Source of the DNA: Allomyces macrogynus ATCC 38327 | Taxonomy: Eukaryota > Blastocladiomycota > Blastocladiomycetes > Blastocladiales > Blastocladiaceae | Direction: 5' to 3' | Length of the DNA: 64,000 nucleotides | Assembly (NCBI GenBank): GCA_000151295.1 | Contig: GG745328.1 | Coordinates: 2,437,423 to 2,501,422, forward strand | In this document: piece by piece, positions 1 to 9,981 of the stretch | Layout: each line of letters opens with the position of its first letter | Numbering within the stretch: the stretch's first letter is position 1 | Notes under the pieces: model-generated | What the model was told of the DNA's origin: nothing | The model's database searches: none | What the model saw: the letters and a program-made list of their open reading frames with translations, nothing else | Translations under genes and position numbers: made by a program

Positions 1-2450
1 AGGACCGGCACGTATGCGATAAGCCCAAGCTGTCTTACGCGCAACTGATCTGCCGTGCGATTTGCGACTCGGATAACGGCAAGATGACGCTCGCCAACAT
101 TTACAAGTGGATTTCCGACCACTTCCCGTTTTTCCGGTGCGCCGATAGCGGCTGGCAGGTGCGTATCAAGTGGAGGATGGATAAAATATGCGCCGAGTTG
201 CCGCTGCTTCAATTGTTTGTCTTGGTTTCTGACTGCTGCTGCGTTGCTCGCTCCACCATCACCCTCTAGAACTCGGTTCGCCACAACCTGTCGACCAACA
301 AGTGCTTTGTCAAGGAGCCGCGGCCCAAGGAGGTGGAAGGCAAGGGAAGGTGCGCCCTCTCCTAGTGATTGCCCCTGGTTGGCTTTCTTTGGACGGCGAA
401 GGGGCTCAGCCGCGACCGGCCTTGGCCTCCCGAGGGCACTCATTGAGCAGCCTCACTCGCTGCCAAGTTCCTCGCTGGACGAGAACGTGCCTTCGGGGCC
501 GAGTGCGGCCTGCTCTTGGGCCCCACTTTGGTGGACTTTTCCCCTCTTCTTCCTCGACTGGGAGCGGCGACATGCACGGCGCACTGCGCACGAGATCGAC
601 GCCGACCGGCCGATCGATTCAACGCTGCGACGCTGCAAGATCAACAACCTGGTCGACACGACGCGCTCGACCGCGACCGGCCCCACCCGGTCCTGCTGCG
701 ACATTCGGCGTGCGAATGCAGCTGCAACAACGACGACGCTGCAAGTTCGATCCGACCGAATTCGGGCCCACCAACTGGTGGACAGCATTGCCTCCCGGCG
801 CGCGCCTGTCGCTCGAGGCTCGAGGTCCGTTTTCAATGATGATGGCCTTGCTTCTGACCGACGGGCCGCCCTCGACGCGTTGCTACTTTCGGCTGGGCCC
901 GCACACTCGCGATATCGCGCCTTTTTCTCGTCGAACGCCGCCAAAAAAGAACACGCCGATCCGTCGCTCCCTCCCTCCCTCCCTCCCTCATTTTGTTTTG
1001 ATGTTTCTTTCTTGTTGTGCGAGCACGGTTTGGTCGTTGCCTTGAACGTGATGCTCACTTAAGCGCTCCTCGTCGCGCTGTTTCCCCCTTCCTCTGCGCA
1101 TGACCCCTTCCTCTTGCTCGTTCATCCAGTTACTGGACCGTCGATCCCGCGTACATCAACCAGTTGATGGGCGCCGACGCGAAGTACATCCGTGCCAACA
1201 ACCCCCACGCTGCCGCGGCCACGCCATCCCCGTCGCCCGTGGCCTCGGGCATGCCGTCACCGACGCCATCCACGACCCCGAGCCCGGCCCTCGGCACCAA
1301 GCGCTCGCGCAGCCGCAGCCCGATCTCGCGCGCGTCTTCGGTCGCACCAGCCGCCAAGCCCGCCACCGTCGCCGCCGCCTTGTCGCCCGTGACCGACGCG
1401 CACGACCCGGCGTCGTCGGCACTACCCGTCTCGGCGTTCACGCGCCCGCCGCATGTGGTCGCAGACGAGGCCGCGACACTCGCAGCGGCGCAAATGCGCA
1501 TGCACCTCGCGACAGCGTACATGGCGGCCACCACCGCGGGTTCCCCCCTGTCGCCGCTCCTCCTCGCCCCTGGCGCCGCTGCACCGACCCTGTCCCCGCC
1601 GCCGATGATCAACGACGGCGCGCTCGACGAGGACGTGGACCTGGATTTCGACGAGGACGAGCCGGGAGCCAAGCGCGCGTGTGCGCGTCCCGCCACTACC
1701 TCCGTGACGGCGCCGCTCGCGCCGATTTCGCCGCCCATGTCGACACACGGGACGTCGTCGGCGCCCAATTCACCGCTCGCTCTGCCCGGGTCGGCCATGG
1801 ATATGGACTGGGATATGGATCTCGATTGGCCGCTCGGCGGCGGGCTCGAGCTGGACCCGCTCGCGCGGTTGGCCGACGGAGATATGTTTGCGCCTGCCGT
1901 CGAGCACGGCCGCACACGCGCGGCCGCTTTGGCGCGCACGACACGTACTGCGCGCAAGTTTGCCGCTCCCGCAGTGGGGCAGCACGCGTACGCGACGCGG
2001 CGCGCGCTGATGCAGCCGTCGTTCGCGCACGAGTTTGAGCAGCAGGCCATGGCGGCGCCGCACGCGATCGTGATCGCCGACGAAGCCTCGACCGTGACCG
2101 ACGACGCGAATACGTTCTTGGACCTGTGGGTGAACGGCGCGTGGGACTCGGACGACGACGATGCCGACGACGACGCCATGGATATTATCGGCATGTCGCT
2201 CAAGATTGGGCATAAGCGCCAGGGTTCGGTCGGGTCGGTCAAGGACTTGCGCGTGGAAACGTCGCCGGAGCCGACGATGGTCGAGGAGCCCGCGGCCCCG
2301 TCGGGGGGCCAGCAGTGCTGCCTGCTGCGGTCGTTGTCGGACGATACGTGCGCGCTGAACTTGGACGACGTGTGCTGGGGGATGAATTTCCCGTCGGTTC
2401 AGCCGCTGCCGCCGAATGATGCCATGGTCGTTGACCAGGCCGCCCTCTAG
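1..2450 (+). CDS. Forkhead-domain transcription factor (5' partial)
   Basis: The 5' end is cut by the window. Exons read 1-158, 270-349 and 1130-2450 (frame from base 3), giving about 518 residues and a TAG stop. The first ~70 residues are a forkhead winged-helix domain: the KPKLSYAQLI start, the IYKWISDHFPFFR helix, the recognition helix NSVRHNLSTNKCF and the wing GKGSYWTVDP. Both introns fall inside this domain and the splices restore the motifs exactly (GWQ/NSVRHN and GKG/SYWTVDP). The remaining ~430 residues are low-complexity Pro/Ala/Ser-rich with acidic runs (near 1621-1665 and 2149-2180), typical of activation or regulatory tails. It should be a nuclear sequence-specific DNA-binding regulator. 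The subfamily cannot be assigned from this fragment. The second intron (780 nt) is about ten times the local norm. Confidence 0.9.
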
Positions 2451-3430
2451 ACGGGAAAGATACATGGGGTAGCGGGTCGCGGCCGTGGCACGACGTTCCG
2501 CTATTTGGATGGGACGTCGCTGATCTTGAATTTCCAATCCGTTTTGTTGTTTTAGTGATGGTGGAGGCGGTCGTGTGCTTTGATTTGTTTCTTTTGCGTG
2601 TTCGGTTGTGCGTTTCTTGTTGGTGTGCGTTCGGCCAAGGGGCCTGGCGCTTTGCGGGCCCCCATTTCGTTTACATGCATTGCGTCGTGTTGATACGTTC
2701 TCTTTTTCTGGCCATGGCTGCCTTCATGGCTGCTGCTCGCTCGACGCGAGTTGGAACACCGTCGAGCGATTTGACAGAGATGTGGCAGAGTGACATGCCA
2801 TTTGTCACATCACATTCGACATGAGCTGCAAATCCGTCATATCCGACGATCCAAGAGCACAGACTTTCTCCATGTTGATGCGACTAACAGCACCAGCATG
2901 CATACTTCCGATGTACCGCCAGCGCGTCGTTCCTGTTTCTGGCCTCCAACCGCAAAGTTTGCAGTTAGTAAGGCCGTCTCACCATCAGCAGCACCAATCG
3001 CGACGATATGACCCAGGGAGACAGCACGGACGAAATGGTTATGGATGCCAACAATAACAAGATTGGAAGCTTGAAGTGTCGATCTGAACCTGGCCGAATC
3101 TTTGAAAAGTCACATTCTGGGCTCAAGTGACATTTCAAGGTTGCAAAATATCCAACCAGACCAAACGCGCGCTGTGTGTCGTGACTTCGAGACAAAACGA
3201 GGTTTGCTTTTGCCAATGACTGTCGAGGGCAATTCCCTGCATTGCGGTCAATGAATGAACATGTCTGGCAGCTGTCCGGCGCAGTGGGTTGTGCGTCAAG
3301 CGGAAATACGCGCTCTCGATATCTCCCCACACTTCCCACATTCTCGTGTATCCTCGTCTTCCTCCCCATCTAACCCACCATCACTCCTTCTCTCTCCTGT
3401 CCGCCAACTCTTACCAAGCTGCCGCACCGT
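2451..3430. other. Intergenic, no gene seen
   Basis: This is 980 nt between the forkhead gene and the first trefoil copy. Open frames here are short and show no recognisable motif. The sequence is visibly less GC-rich than the forkhead exon. I see no tRNA, repeat or clear TATA element. Confidence 0.5.
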
Positions 3431-4442
3431 ATGACTGTTCTCAAGCTAGCACTTGGTGAGGAAAGCCTGCCCAGCATGACAGCCGCCTCTGCTGTTGAGT
3501 CCACTCCCAAGCCTGCGCTCAACAAAGCCCCGCCCGCGTCGATCATTTACTTGCCGCCGAACCCGAGTCCCATCACGCTGTTCACGATGCACAGCACGTT
3601 TGTGACTGCAAGCAACTGGGACCACAAAATCGGAGCAATCAGCACCAATGCGCTGACACTGTACATGGATGACGCGCGCTGGATCTTTCAGCCGCAATTT
3701 GCCGGTCAGTGGGCGATCGAGTCAGTCGCGCGTCACACGTACCTACTCGTGTGCATGGGAATTCTCAGCCAAGTGTTGCAGAACCCGGTGGTCAATGGCT
3801 GGGAGCGGTTCCAGATCCTGCTCTTGGGCTATAACGATACGATCGCGATTCGGTCGTATCATGGCACGATTGTGCGTGCGGCCAACCGCGATCGGCTCAC
3901 GACCGACCTCTGGGCCGGCCACCCAGCGGAACCAGCGCGGTTTCGCGTGCTCTCGGGTGAAGGAACGCTGCTGCCGACGCCTCAGTTCCCGTTCCCGTGG
4001 AACCGTGTTGCGCTGCGCCATGTGGCCTTCAACACGGTTCTTGGCGTCCAAAATGAGGGCCGCCAGATCGTTACCTACGCCGCATTGTCGTGCCGCCCAA
4101 GGGGGTCCCTGGGGTGTTACTGGTTGCTGGTGCCCAACCACTGGAACGAGGCATTCGTGTTCAAGAACCGAAATGACGCGTGGTGCCCGAAAATGGCCAA
4201 CCCACGGTGATTGTGACCAGCGACCGCGAAAAGGCGACCGATCTGTGGGTGATATTGCTCGATCCGCTGTCCAAGTGTGCACTGGGTGTCGTGTGCACGG
4301 ACATGGCGCGCTCGTTGTATTTGTTGGTCCAGCGTGTGGACCGGTTGAGGGTAAAGGCACGAGTAAGTTTTGTGTCGAGGTGCAAAAGGAGATTGAAGTT
4401 GAGTTAGAGAACGAGACGATTGAAATAGTCGTTGTGGGTTGA
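3431..4442 (+). pseudogene. Fascin-like/beta-trefoil family copy 1, frameshifted
   Basis: An ATG at 3431 opens a frame of 259 codons that ends at a TGA at 4208. It carries the family blocks seen in copies 3 and 4: STFVTAS, RWIFQPQ, GQWAIES, NGWERFQI, YNDTIAIRSYHG, PQFPFPWNRVALRH and NTVLGV. The homology then continues in a second frame (VTSDREKATDLWVILLDPLSK, about 4200-4330) and in a third frame to a TGA at 4440 (ending ETIEIVVVG, matching ETFEFVVV in copy 4). At least two frameshifts therefore separate the C-terminal quarter from the rest. No plausible GT-AG intron bridges them, and the intact copies have no introns. It is either a recent pseudogene or a gene truncated to 259 residues that lacks the last trefoil blades. 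Assembly errors are possible but would be needed twice. Confidence 0.75.
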
Positions 4443-5954
4443 TGGAATACATCAAACGTGATGCGACTTGAAATCAGCGTCTATTTGTGAGGAGTAGCAA
4501 GAAGCCGAAATCAACAAGAATCCTTGTCGCTTGTGAGAGCAAGTGCAGTCTCAACCCGCTTTGTTGTGCAAACTGCAGCCATGAGGGCAGTGCTCCCTTC
4601 AACACTGATGCGGTAGATGTTTGTTTTCAAGATTGGGCAGCATTTGTGCATTTCACAAAACGTGGGAGCAAGAATCAGTTCACCAAGCCAGCATTTGATA
4701 TCATCAGCTCGCTTGCAAGAAATAATGCCTTCACCAAAGCGTCCCCACCGTCCTTGTGTTCTCTCATTGCAGCCGCCATTAGCCCACTCCATTCCAGGCG
4801 CCATCCATGTCCAATCACTTCACAAACCGACTTTTCAACCACTTTTCGTCCGTTTCTACTCACAATGAGATAAAATAAATGATCAGAAAACGGGCTTCAT
4901 TCTGGTGGTCATGTCAAAATGGTGAGGTGCCACACTGGCAAGATGGAACATTGGGCTGTTGGGGTGGCAATACACAAATGCTCACTATACGCACCCCTGC
5001 CAGCGCCAGATGACACCAAATCAACAGGATAGATACTTCTTATATTAGCGTACATCTTGAGCTTGTTTATGGTACGTCTGGAGGTCAATTTGACCCATGC
5101 AATTACAATGTCAGCTGAACTGGGCACAGCTTGGTTCTGCTGCTGCTAATGGATCCAACGCGAGCCCGCGAGCTCATATAATGAAATTAAAAGCTTCCAA
5201 ATTTACTATATGGCGTTTTACTTGGCGTGCGGCGGTGGGATACAAGAGAAGATATGGCCAGCCACAGTTTGCTTTGTTGTGACACACCTGATACAGATGT
5301 CCACCCCAGGCGCCAGACACCACTTTTCCTCAAACTGAGCATACACCCAAATCGAATGGTATCATAGGATAGCTGAGACTCTAAGAAAAACGTTGTGGAG
5401 ATCAGCCTGGGTGGGTGCCACACCTGCCAAAACATTAGGAGGCACTGTCACTGTCTGATGAGACTGTTACTGGCGTCAAAAGGCAGGAACAGGCCATTGA
5501 AGCTCATGAGAATCGATTTTGTCGGCTTTCAGGTTGTGAAGAGGGTGATATGTTGGGAAATTCAGCAGTTGGTGGTCTCAGAAGCTGTACCCCACCATGC
5601 GGTCAATTCTTAATCCATACAGAACCCAAAGACGGAATACGAAAGAGAAAAAATGAGGGCTACATTTTGATGTTTTGGGAGAAGAATTGGAGCTCTGGAA
5701 CATGCGCTGGCATAGGTGTCAGGAAACTGAAATGGAGTGGGTTAATGAAAAGGAAGCTGAATGGCCTGGCCTGCACAATCCGGGTTGGTCGGATGCTTCC
5801 TGCAATCCGGTTCGATTTCTGTAAATCGATTTTTTCGTCTTGACTGGCACGAATTCCATCAAACCAAGCAACCAGTCAAAGCACCTAGATATATGCAGAT
5901 GCTCTGTTAATGGGCCCTCCACTTTCCCGCGACTCAAAGTATCAGCAAGGCATC
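4443..5954. other. Long intergenic stretch, no gene seen
   Basis: About 1.5 kb between trefoil copies 1 and 2, clearly AT-richer than the flanking gene blocks. Only short unrelated open frames occur. Two segments share a loose phrase (GAGGTGCCACACTGGCAAGA near 4922 and GGGTGCCACACCTGCCAAAA near 5411), perhaps decayed duplicated sequence. No mobile-element termini, tRNA or promoter could be identified. Confidence 0.45.
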
Positions 5955-6656
5955 CGGGATCCCTGGCCACGTCGCGCAAACCCCCACTGTCAACGCATGG
6001 GAACGGTTCCATCTGATCGCCCATGGGCGACAATGACGCAACCGCGATTCAGTCGCGCCATGGCACGTTTCTCCGCACTGACGAACCGGACCGGATCGCC
6101 GCGTATCCATGGCCAACGCAACCGGAGAACTCGCCGCGGTTTTGCATGCTCATGGGGACAGGGGTGCTGTTGCCAAAACCAGAGTTCCCGTTCCCACAGC
6201 ACCGTGTCGCGCTGCAGCATGCCGCGTCAAGGACCGTGCTTGGTGTATTGAGTGATGCGTTGGGCGTGGTTGTTCCGGATGATACGGCGGCATGCTGGGC
6301 GATGGATAAGTGGTGCCAGTGGATGCTGTTGCCCAATGACCGGACTGACGGTTTCGACCTCAAGAAAAGCGATGACGCGTGGCTGAGGGTTGACCAAAAC
6401 GGCGATCAGTCCACCACTTGTGGTGGCGAGTCGTGACCAAGCGACGCAGCTGTGGGTGGTTTTACTTGATGCGCCGTCCAAGTTTGCGCGAGGTATCGCC
6501 AATCCGCATCACCTGACGTACTTGTTGGTGCGTGAGGCCATGGTCAACAGTGACACAATCAGCGAGTCTGGATTGCAAGTCGTGATCCAAGACGAGATTG
6601 GGCCAGTAAGCGAGACGTTTGAATTCATTGTTGTGGTTGGAAAATATAAGTCGTAA
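5955..6656 (+). pseudogene. Fascin-like/beta-trefoil family copy 2, truncated and frameshifted
   Basis: Homology to the family begins abruptly near 5955 (VAQTPTVNAWERFHLIA); the first ~100 residues found in the other copies are missing. The frame shifts near 6021 into MGDNDATAIQSRHGTFLRT, then runs through PEFPFPQHRVALQH, RTVLGVL and DKWCQWMLLPND to a TGA at 6434. The family C-terminus resumes in another frame (ASRDQATQLWVVLLDAPSK, then ETFEFIVVVG) and ends at a TAA at 6654. There are at least two frameshifts plus an N-terminal deletion, and no start codon is in a useful place. I read it as a decayed tandem duplicate. The C-terminal lesion lies close to the one in copy 1, but its length differs, so the two events look independent. 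Confidence 0.75.
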
Positions 6657-7142
6657 GCAGGTTCGATGCGTGTATGCATTGCTTTACTCTCCTGTGGCGA
6701 ATGGGCCTATTTTTGAGTGTGCAACAGTATCAGCCGCTCGACTCTGTCTTCTCTCATGAGCCAGCGCCAAGCAGGCAAGATGGGAACGCTCGCACGTTGT
6801 GTGTGACTTCAACGACTCACTGCCGAGGCAATGAGACGATGCGAACACGAGTCACAACGGCCTGCTCACACCGTCGTCGCGTCACTCGGGGCCACGCCCT
6901 CGATCACGCTCCGTTGTCGACAAGCTTGCAGCCTGGCGCACGCACGTTCATGGCGTGGACGGGCGCGACGATCGACGGCCGTGGCCACACCCGTCGTTGC
7001 ACTGCTTCAAAAGCACGCGCCGCTCTCTTACGCAGGAACATCACTCGACGACGCTGCACGACACGATCCAGCAGCAACACGCGGCACCAACCACCACCCT
7101 CCGCCCACCAGCTCGGCCCAAGTCACCCAACTTGCTGCAACT
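6657..7142. other. Intergenic upstream of trefoil copy 3
   Basis: 486 nt. An open frame in phase with copy 3 extends upstream to 6831, but its predicted residues are Arg/His/Thr-rich and match nothing in the paralogs. I treat it as 5' non-coding. No clear TATA box or repeat was seen. Confidence 0.45.
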
Positions 7143-8249
7143 ATGGGCGTCTACATGCTCAAGCACGGCGCCGAAGACGCGACGCGCCTCGACCTCGAGC
7201 CTGGGGCCCCCGTCATTTGGTTCCCGACGGGCCCGCACCCAGTCGCGCTTTTCACAGCGCTCGGCACCTTTGTCACGGCCACGGGTGATGCGCCCAATGG
7301 CACCATCGACGCGTCTAGCAGGCACCTGACGCGCGCGACGGAGTGGATTTTCCGAACGCAAAACCACGGGCAATGGTCGATCGAGTCGGCAGCGCGCCGC
7401 ACCTACGTACACGCGGGTAACGGGTACCACGGATCCGTGCGGCAAAACGCCATGGTCAATTCGTGGGAGCGGTTCCACATCGTCGTCATGGGCGCCAACG
7501 ATACGATTGGCCTGTGGACGACGCACGGCTCGTTTATTCGCGCCGACGAGACCGACCGGCTCACGGCGCGCAGCTGGACCGCGCACCCGCTCGAGCCGCC
7601 GCGGTTCCGCGTCGTCATGGCGAGCGACGGCGCGCTGTTGCCGCCCGTGCAGTTCCCGTTCCCACGGCACCGCGTCGTATTACGGCATGCCGCGTCGAAC
7701 ACCGTCTTGGGCGTGGTGCCCGACACGGAGCAGGCGGTCGTGCCCTACGACGCGGCCGCGTCGTGGTCGACGCACAAGTGGTGCCAGTGGACACTCTGGC
7801 CAAACGACCGCAACGACGCCTACCAGCTCAAGCACGACGACAAGACGTGGCTCTCCGTTAACACCAAGTCGGGCTATGTGTGCACCACCACCTCGAGCGA
7901 CTACGCGACCACGTTTTGGGTCATTTTGCTCGAAGCGCCCGGGAAGATCGCGCTCGCTGTCGCGTCCACGTCCGATAAGTGGACCCCCAAGCGTTACCTG
8001 TCGGTGCACACGCCCGCGCGTGGAGTGCGGGAATGCGATACGGGCGAGGACAGTAGCGACGACGAGAGAGATGATGACGATGACAGCGACGAGTACGACG
8101 ACAGTGATGATGATGAGGCAGCGGAGCGCCGCATCAACAGGGCAAGCAGGGGAGCACCTAGCGCGAGCGACGCGTATGGTCGTCGCGTCCTGGCAAGGAT
8201 ACGGATCCAGCCAGCGACCGAAACGTGGGAGTTTGTAATTGTTGCGTGA
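7143..8249 (+). CDS. Fascin-like/beta-trefoil protein, copy 3 (intact, acidic insert)
   Basis: Intronless, 368 residues, ATG 7143 to TGA 8247. This start leaves ~20 residues before the first conserved block (PVIWFP), as in copy 4; an upstream in-frame extension is not conserved. Repeating blades follow a trefoil pattern: ALGTFVTAT, TEWIFRTQ, GQWSIES, SWERFHIVV, NDTIGLWTTHGSFIRA, VQFPFPRHRVVLRHAASNTVLGV, WCQWTLWPND, FWVILLEAPGKIAL, RYLSV and a terminal ETWEFVIV. The 'NDTI-L---HG-F--A' pattern resembles fascin/DUF569-type actin-crosslinking trefoils, so two trefoils (~1-175 and ~175-368) are likely. Unlike copy 4, the last loop holds an Asp/Glu-rich run (about 8040-8120). No signal peptide or membrane segment is seen. 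The cellular role is unknown; actin or carbohydrate binding is only an inference from the fold. Confidence 0.8.
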   Translation: MGVYMLKHGAEDATRLDLEPGAPVIWFPTGPHPVALFTALGTFVTATGDAPNGTIDASSRHLTRATEWIFRTQNHGQWSIESAARRTYVHAGNGYHGSVRQNAMVNSWERFHIVVMGANDTIGLWTTHGSFIRADETDRLTARSWTAHPLEPPRFRVVMASDGALLPPVQFPFPRHRVVLRHAASNTVLGVVPDTEQAVVPYDAAASWSTHKWCQWTLWPNDRNDAYQLKHDDKTWLSVNTKSGYVCTTTSSDYATTFWVILLEAPGKIALAVASTSDKWTPKRYLSVHTPARGVRECDTGEDSSDDERDDDDDSDEYDDSDDDEAAERRINRASRGAPSASDAYGRRVLARIRIQPATETWEFVIVA

Positions 8250-8600
8250 GTTATGCCCTCAAAATATTGATTGGATGAGAAGACTTGCATGAGAGCGAGA
8301 GCTCAGACTCATTTCGATCGACTTGAGTGATCGACAATGCAAGAATGCAACATCACAATCACAGAACGAGACAGTTTAGCTTCTCACCAACTCGTGAGCG
8401 GCGTGTATGGCCGTCGTGTGCGACACCAAAGAAACAGATTCAGATGGCGACGAAAACGTGGAAGTTCCTCGCTGCAGCAAATTTTTTTTTTTGCTTCGTG
8501 AGCATTCAGCAAGCCATTGGACCTTCAAACTCATGGGATGGAAGGTCGAGACGCGTGTTGTTGCGATGTAATGCTGCCACCACTCATGTTACGTTGGTCT

Positions 8601-8700
8601 CCCACCCACGTCAGGTCTTCCACCCACGTCAGGTCTCCCACGTCAGGTCTACCACCCACGTCAGGTCGACCACGTCAGGTCGACCACCCACGTCAGGAGC
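8601..8700. repeat. Minisatellite: six copies of a CCACGTCAGG(TC) unit
   Basis: Six near-identical units with core CCCACGTCAGGTC, alternating ~14 and ~18 nt in length (CCA-CCCACGTCAGGTC or the shorter CCACGTCAGGTC form), span 8601-8700. Each unit contains ACGTCA, the half-site of CREB/ATF-type bZIP factors when read on either strand. The array ends 271 nt before the start codon of trefoil copy 4. It is a simple tandem repeat, not a CRISPR array, because there are no unique spacers. Confidence 0.8.
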
Positions 8701-8870
8701 TCATATTACAACGACGCAATGCTCTGGACAGGAAGTCCTTCCGCTTCCTGGCGTGGTGACTTGGCACTTGTTGGCATTGTACTATGCTGCTCATTGTGCT
8801 CTTACTGACGCGGTTCAGACGAGAGAAGCAAGGGAGCATCGCTTCAGTGTTGCTCGAGCTCGAAAAAAAG

Positions 8871-8876
8871 TATAAA
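8871..8876 (+). promoter_or_regulatory. TATA-like box of trefoil copy 4
   Basis: TATAAA follows an A-run (AAAAAAAG) 100 nt before the ATG at 8971, with pyrimidine-rich sequence (TCTCCTCTCTTTTGCCCCACC) after it, as expected for a fungal core promoter and start region. Confidence 0.5.
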
Positions 8877-8970
8877 GGCAGTCGCGCGCTCTCTGGATGG
8901 TCAATCACTCCCACCCATTTCTCCTCTCTTTTGCCCCACCTCTCTCCTCCCTTGCAAAACCTCGCTGCCC

Positions 8971-9981
8971 ATGTTGGCCGAAAACCTACAGAGCATGGCG
9001 ATCGCCCCCAAGTCAGTGGTCAGCAAGGCAACACCGACCCTCAACAACCCACTGCGTGCGACAATCGACGAGGAACCGCCCGCTTCCGTTATTTGTTTGT
9101 CTCCAGCTGAAACGCAACAGGTCGGACTGTGGACGACGTGTTTCGGCACATTTTTGACGGCCATCCTCGACTGGAAGGTCCATGCAGCCAACAACCAGCG
9201 GACGCAAGATACCCTCTGGATTTTACGGCCGCAGCATGGTGGAAAGTGGGCGCTCGAGTCATTGCGCCGTACTTATTTGAAGGCGGACGCTGAGACCTCA
9301 AGCGCAGGTCAGAAATCAATGGTCGATGGCTCAGCGCTGTTCACGATCATTCTCCTGGGCTGCAACGACACGATCATGATTCGTTCTGCGAAGCATGGTA
9401 CTTTTCTTTGCGCTTACAGCAAGGATTACATGGGCATGGATCGACGCTGGGACTATGATGGCTCTAGGCCCACGCGCTTTCGCGTCTTCTTGAATGGCGA
9501 CACGTTACTGCCACAGCCTCAGTTCCCATTTCCACGGCACCGCGTTTTGCTGCGCCATGGAGCGACCAAAACGGTCCTTGGTATCTCGAGCCACAATCCG
9601 CATCAGGTCGCTCTGTACGATGCGACCACCAATTGGGTGACAAACAAGAGCTGCCAGTGGACGTTGCTGCCAAACGACCCGTGGTACAACGCTTTCCATC
9701 TCAAGAGTAGCAACGGCATGTGGCTGAAAATTGGCACAAACTCCGTGACCATGGATGCAACCAATCAAGACCCTGCAACTCACTTGTGGGTAATTCTTCT
9801 TGAAGCCCCGTCCAAGGTTTCACTGAGTTTTGCTGGTGAACGCTTGTCGTATTTGTCGGTTCGTGACACCATGGCCAATGGTACACAGAGCAGCGAGTCT
9901 GGGCATCAAGTCGTCACCCGAAATGAGATTGAGCCAACCAGTCAAAGTGAGACGTTTGAATTTGTTGTTGTTCCTGAATAG
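8971..9981 (+). CDS. Fascin-like/beta-trefoil protein, copy 4 (intact)
   Basis: Intronless, 336 residues, ATG 8971 to TAG 9979. After a ~35-residue leader the family blocks appear in order: PASVICLSP, FGTFLTAI, TLWILRPQ, GKWALES, CNDTIMIRSAKHGTFLCA, TRFRVF, PQFPFPRHRVLLRH, KTVLGISS, SCQWTLLPNDP, HLWVILLEAPSKVSLSF, YLSVRDT and SETFEFVVVPE. The repeated 'I-L-S-HG-FL-A' and 'R-L-RH' strands fit two consecutive beta-trefoils of the fascin/DUF569 kind. There is no signal peptide, no membrane helix and no obvious catalytic motif. It is the best template for the family, since copies 1 and 2 are broken and copy 3 has an acidic insert. A TATA box 100 nt upstream suggests its own promoter. The function is unknown. 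Confidence 0.8.
   Translation: MLAENLQSMAIAPKSVVSKATPTLNNPLRATIDEEPPASVICLSPAETQQVGLWTTCFGTFLTAILDWKVHAANNQRTQDTLWILRPQHGGKWALESLRRTYLKADAETSSAGQKSMVDGSALFTIILLGCNDTIMIRSAKHGTFLCAYSKDYMGMDRRWDYDGSRPTRFRVFLNGDTLLPQPQFPFPRHRVLLRHGATKTVLGISSHNPHQVALYDATTNWVTNKSCQWTLLPNDPWYNAFHLKSSNGMWLKIGTNSVTMDATNQDPATHLWVILLEAPSKVSLSFAGERLSYLSVRDTMANGTQSSESGHQVVTRNEIEPTSQSETFEFVVVPE

Larger units (their letters stand above)
8250..8970. other. Intergenic between trefoil copies 3 and 4
   Basis: 721 nt containing the CACGTCAGG minisatellite (8601-8700) and a TATA-like element (8871), both placed to act on copy 4. The remainder shows only short open frames without family motifs. Confidence 0.5.

Noticed and set aside
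453..1058. Open frames on both strands inside the long forkhead intron
   Set aside because: No domain, no start context and low-complexity Arg/Ser composition. The region is removed by a splice that restores the forkhead motif, so I do not call a gene, only flag the intron.
8601..8700. CRISPR-like array
   Set aside because: Units are directly adjacent without unique spacers, and the genome is eukaryotic; it is a minisatellite.
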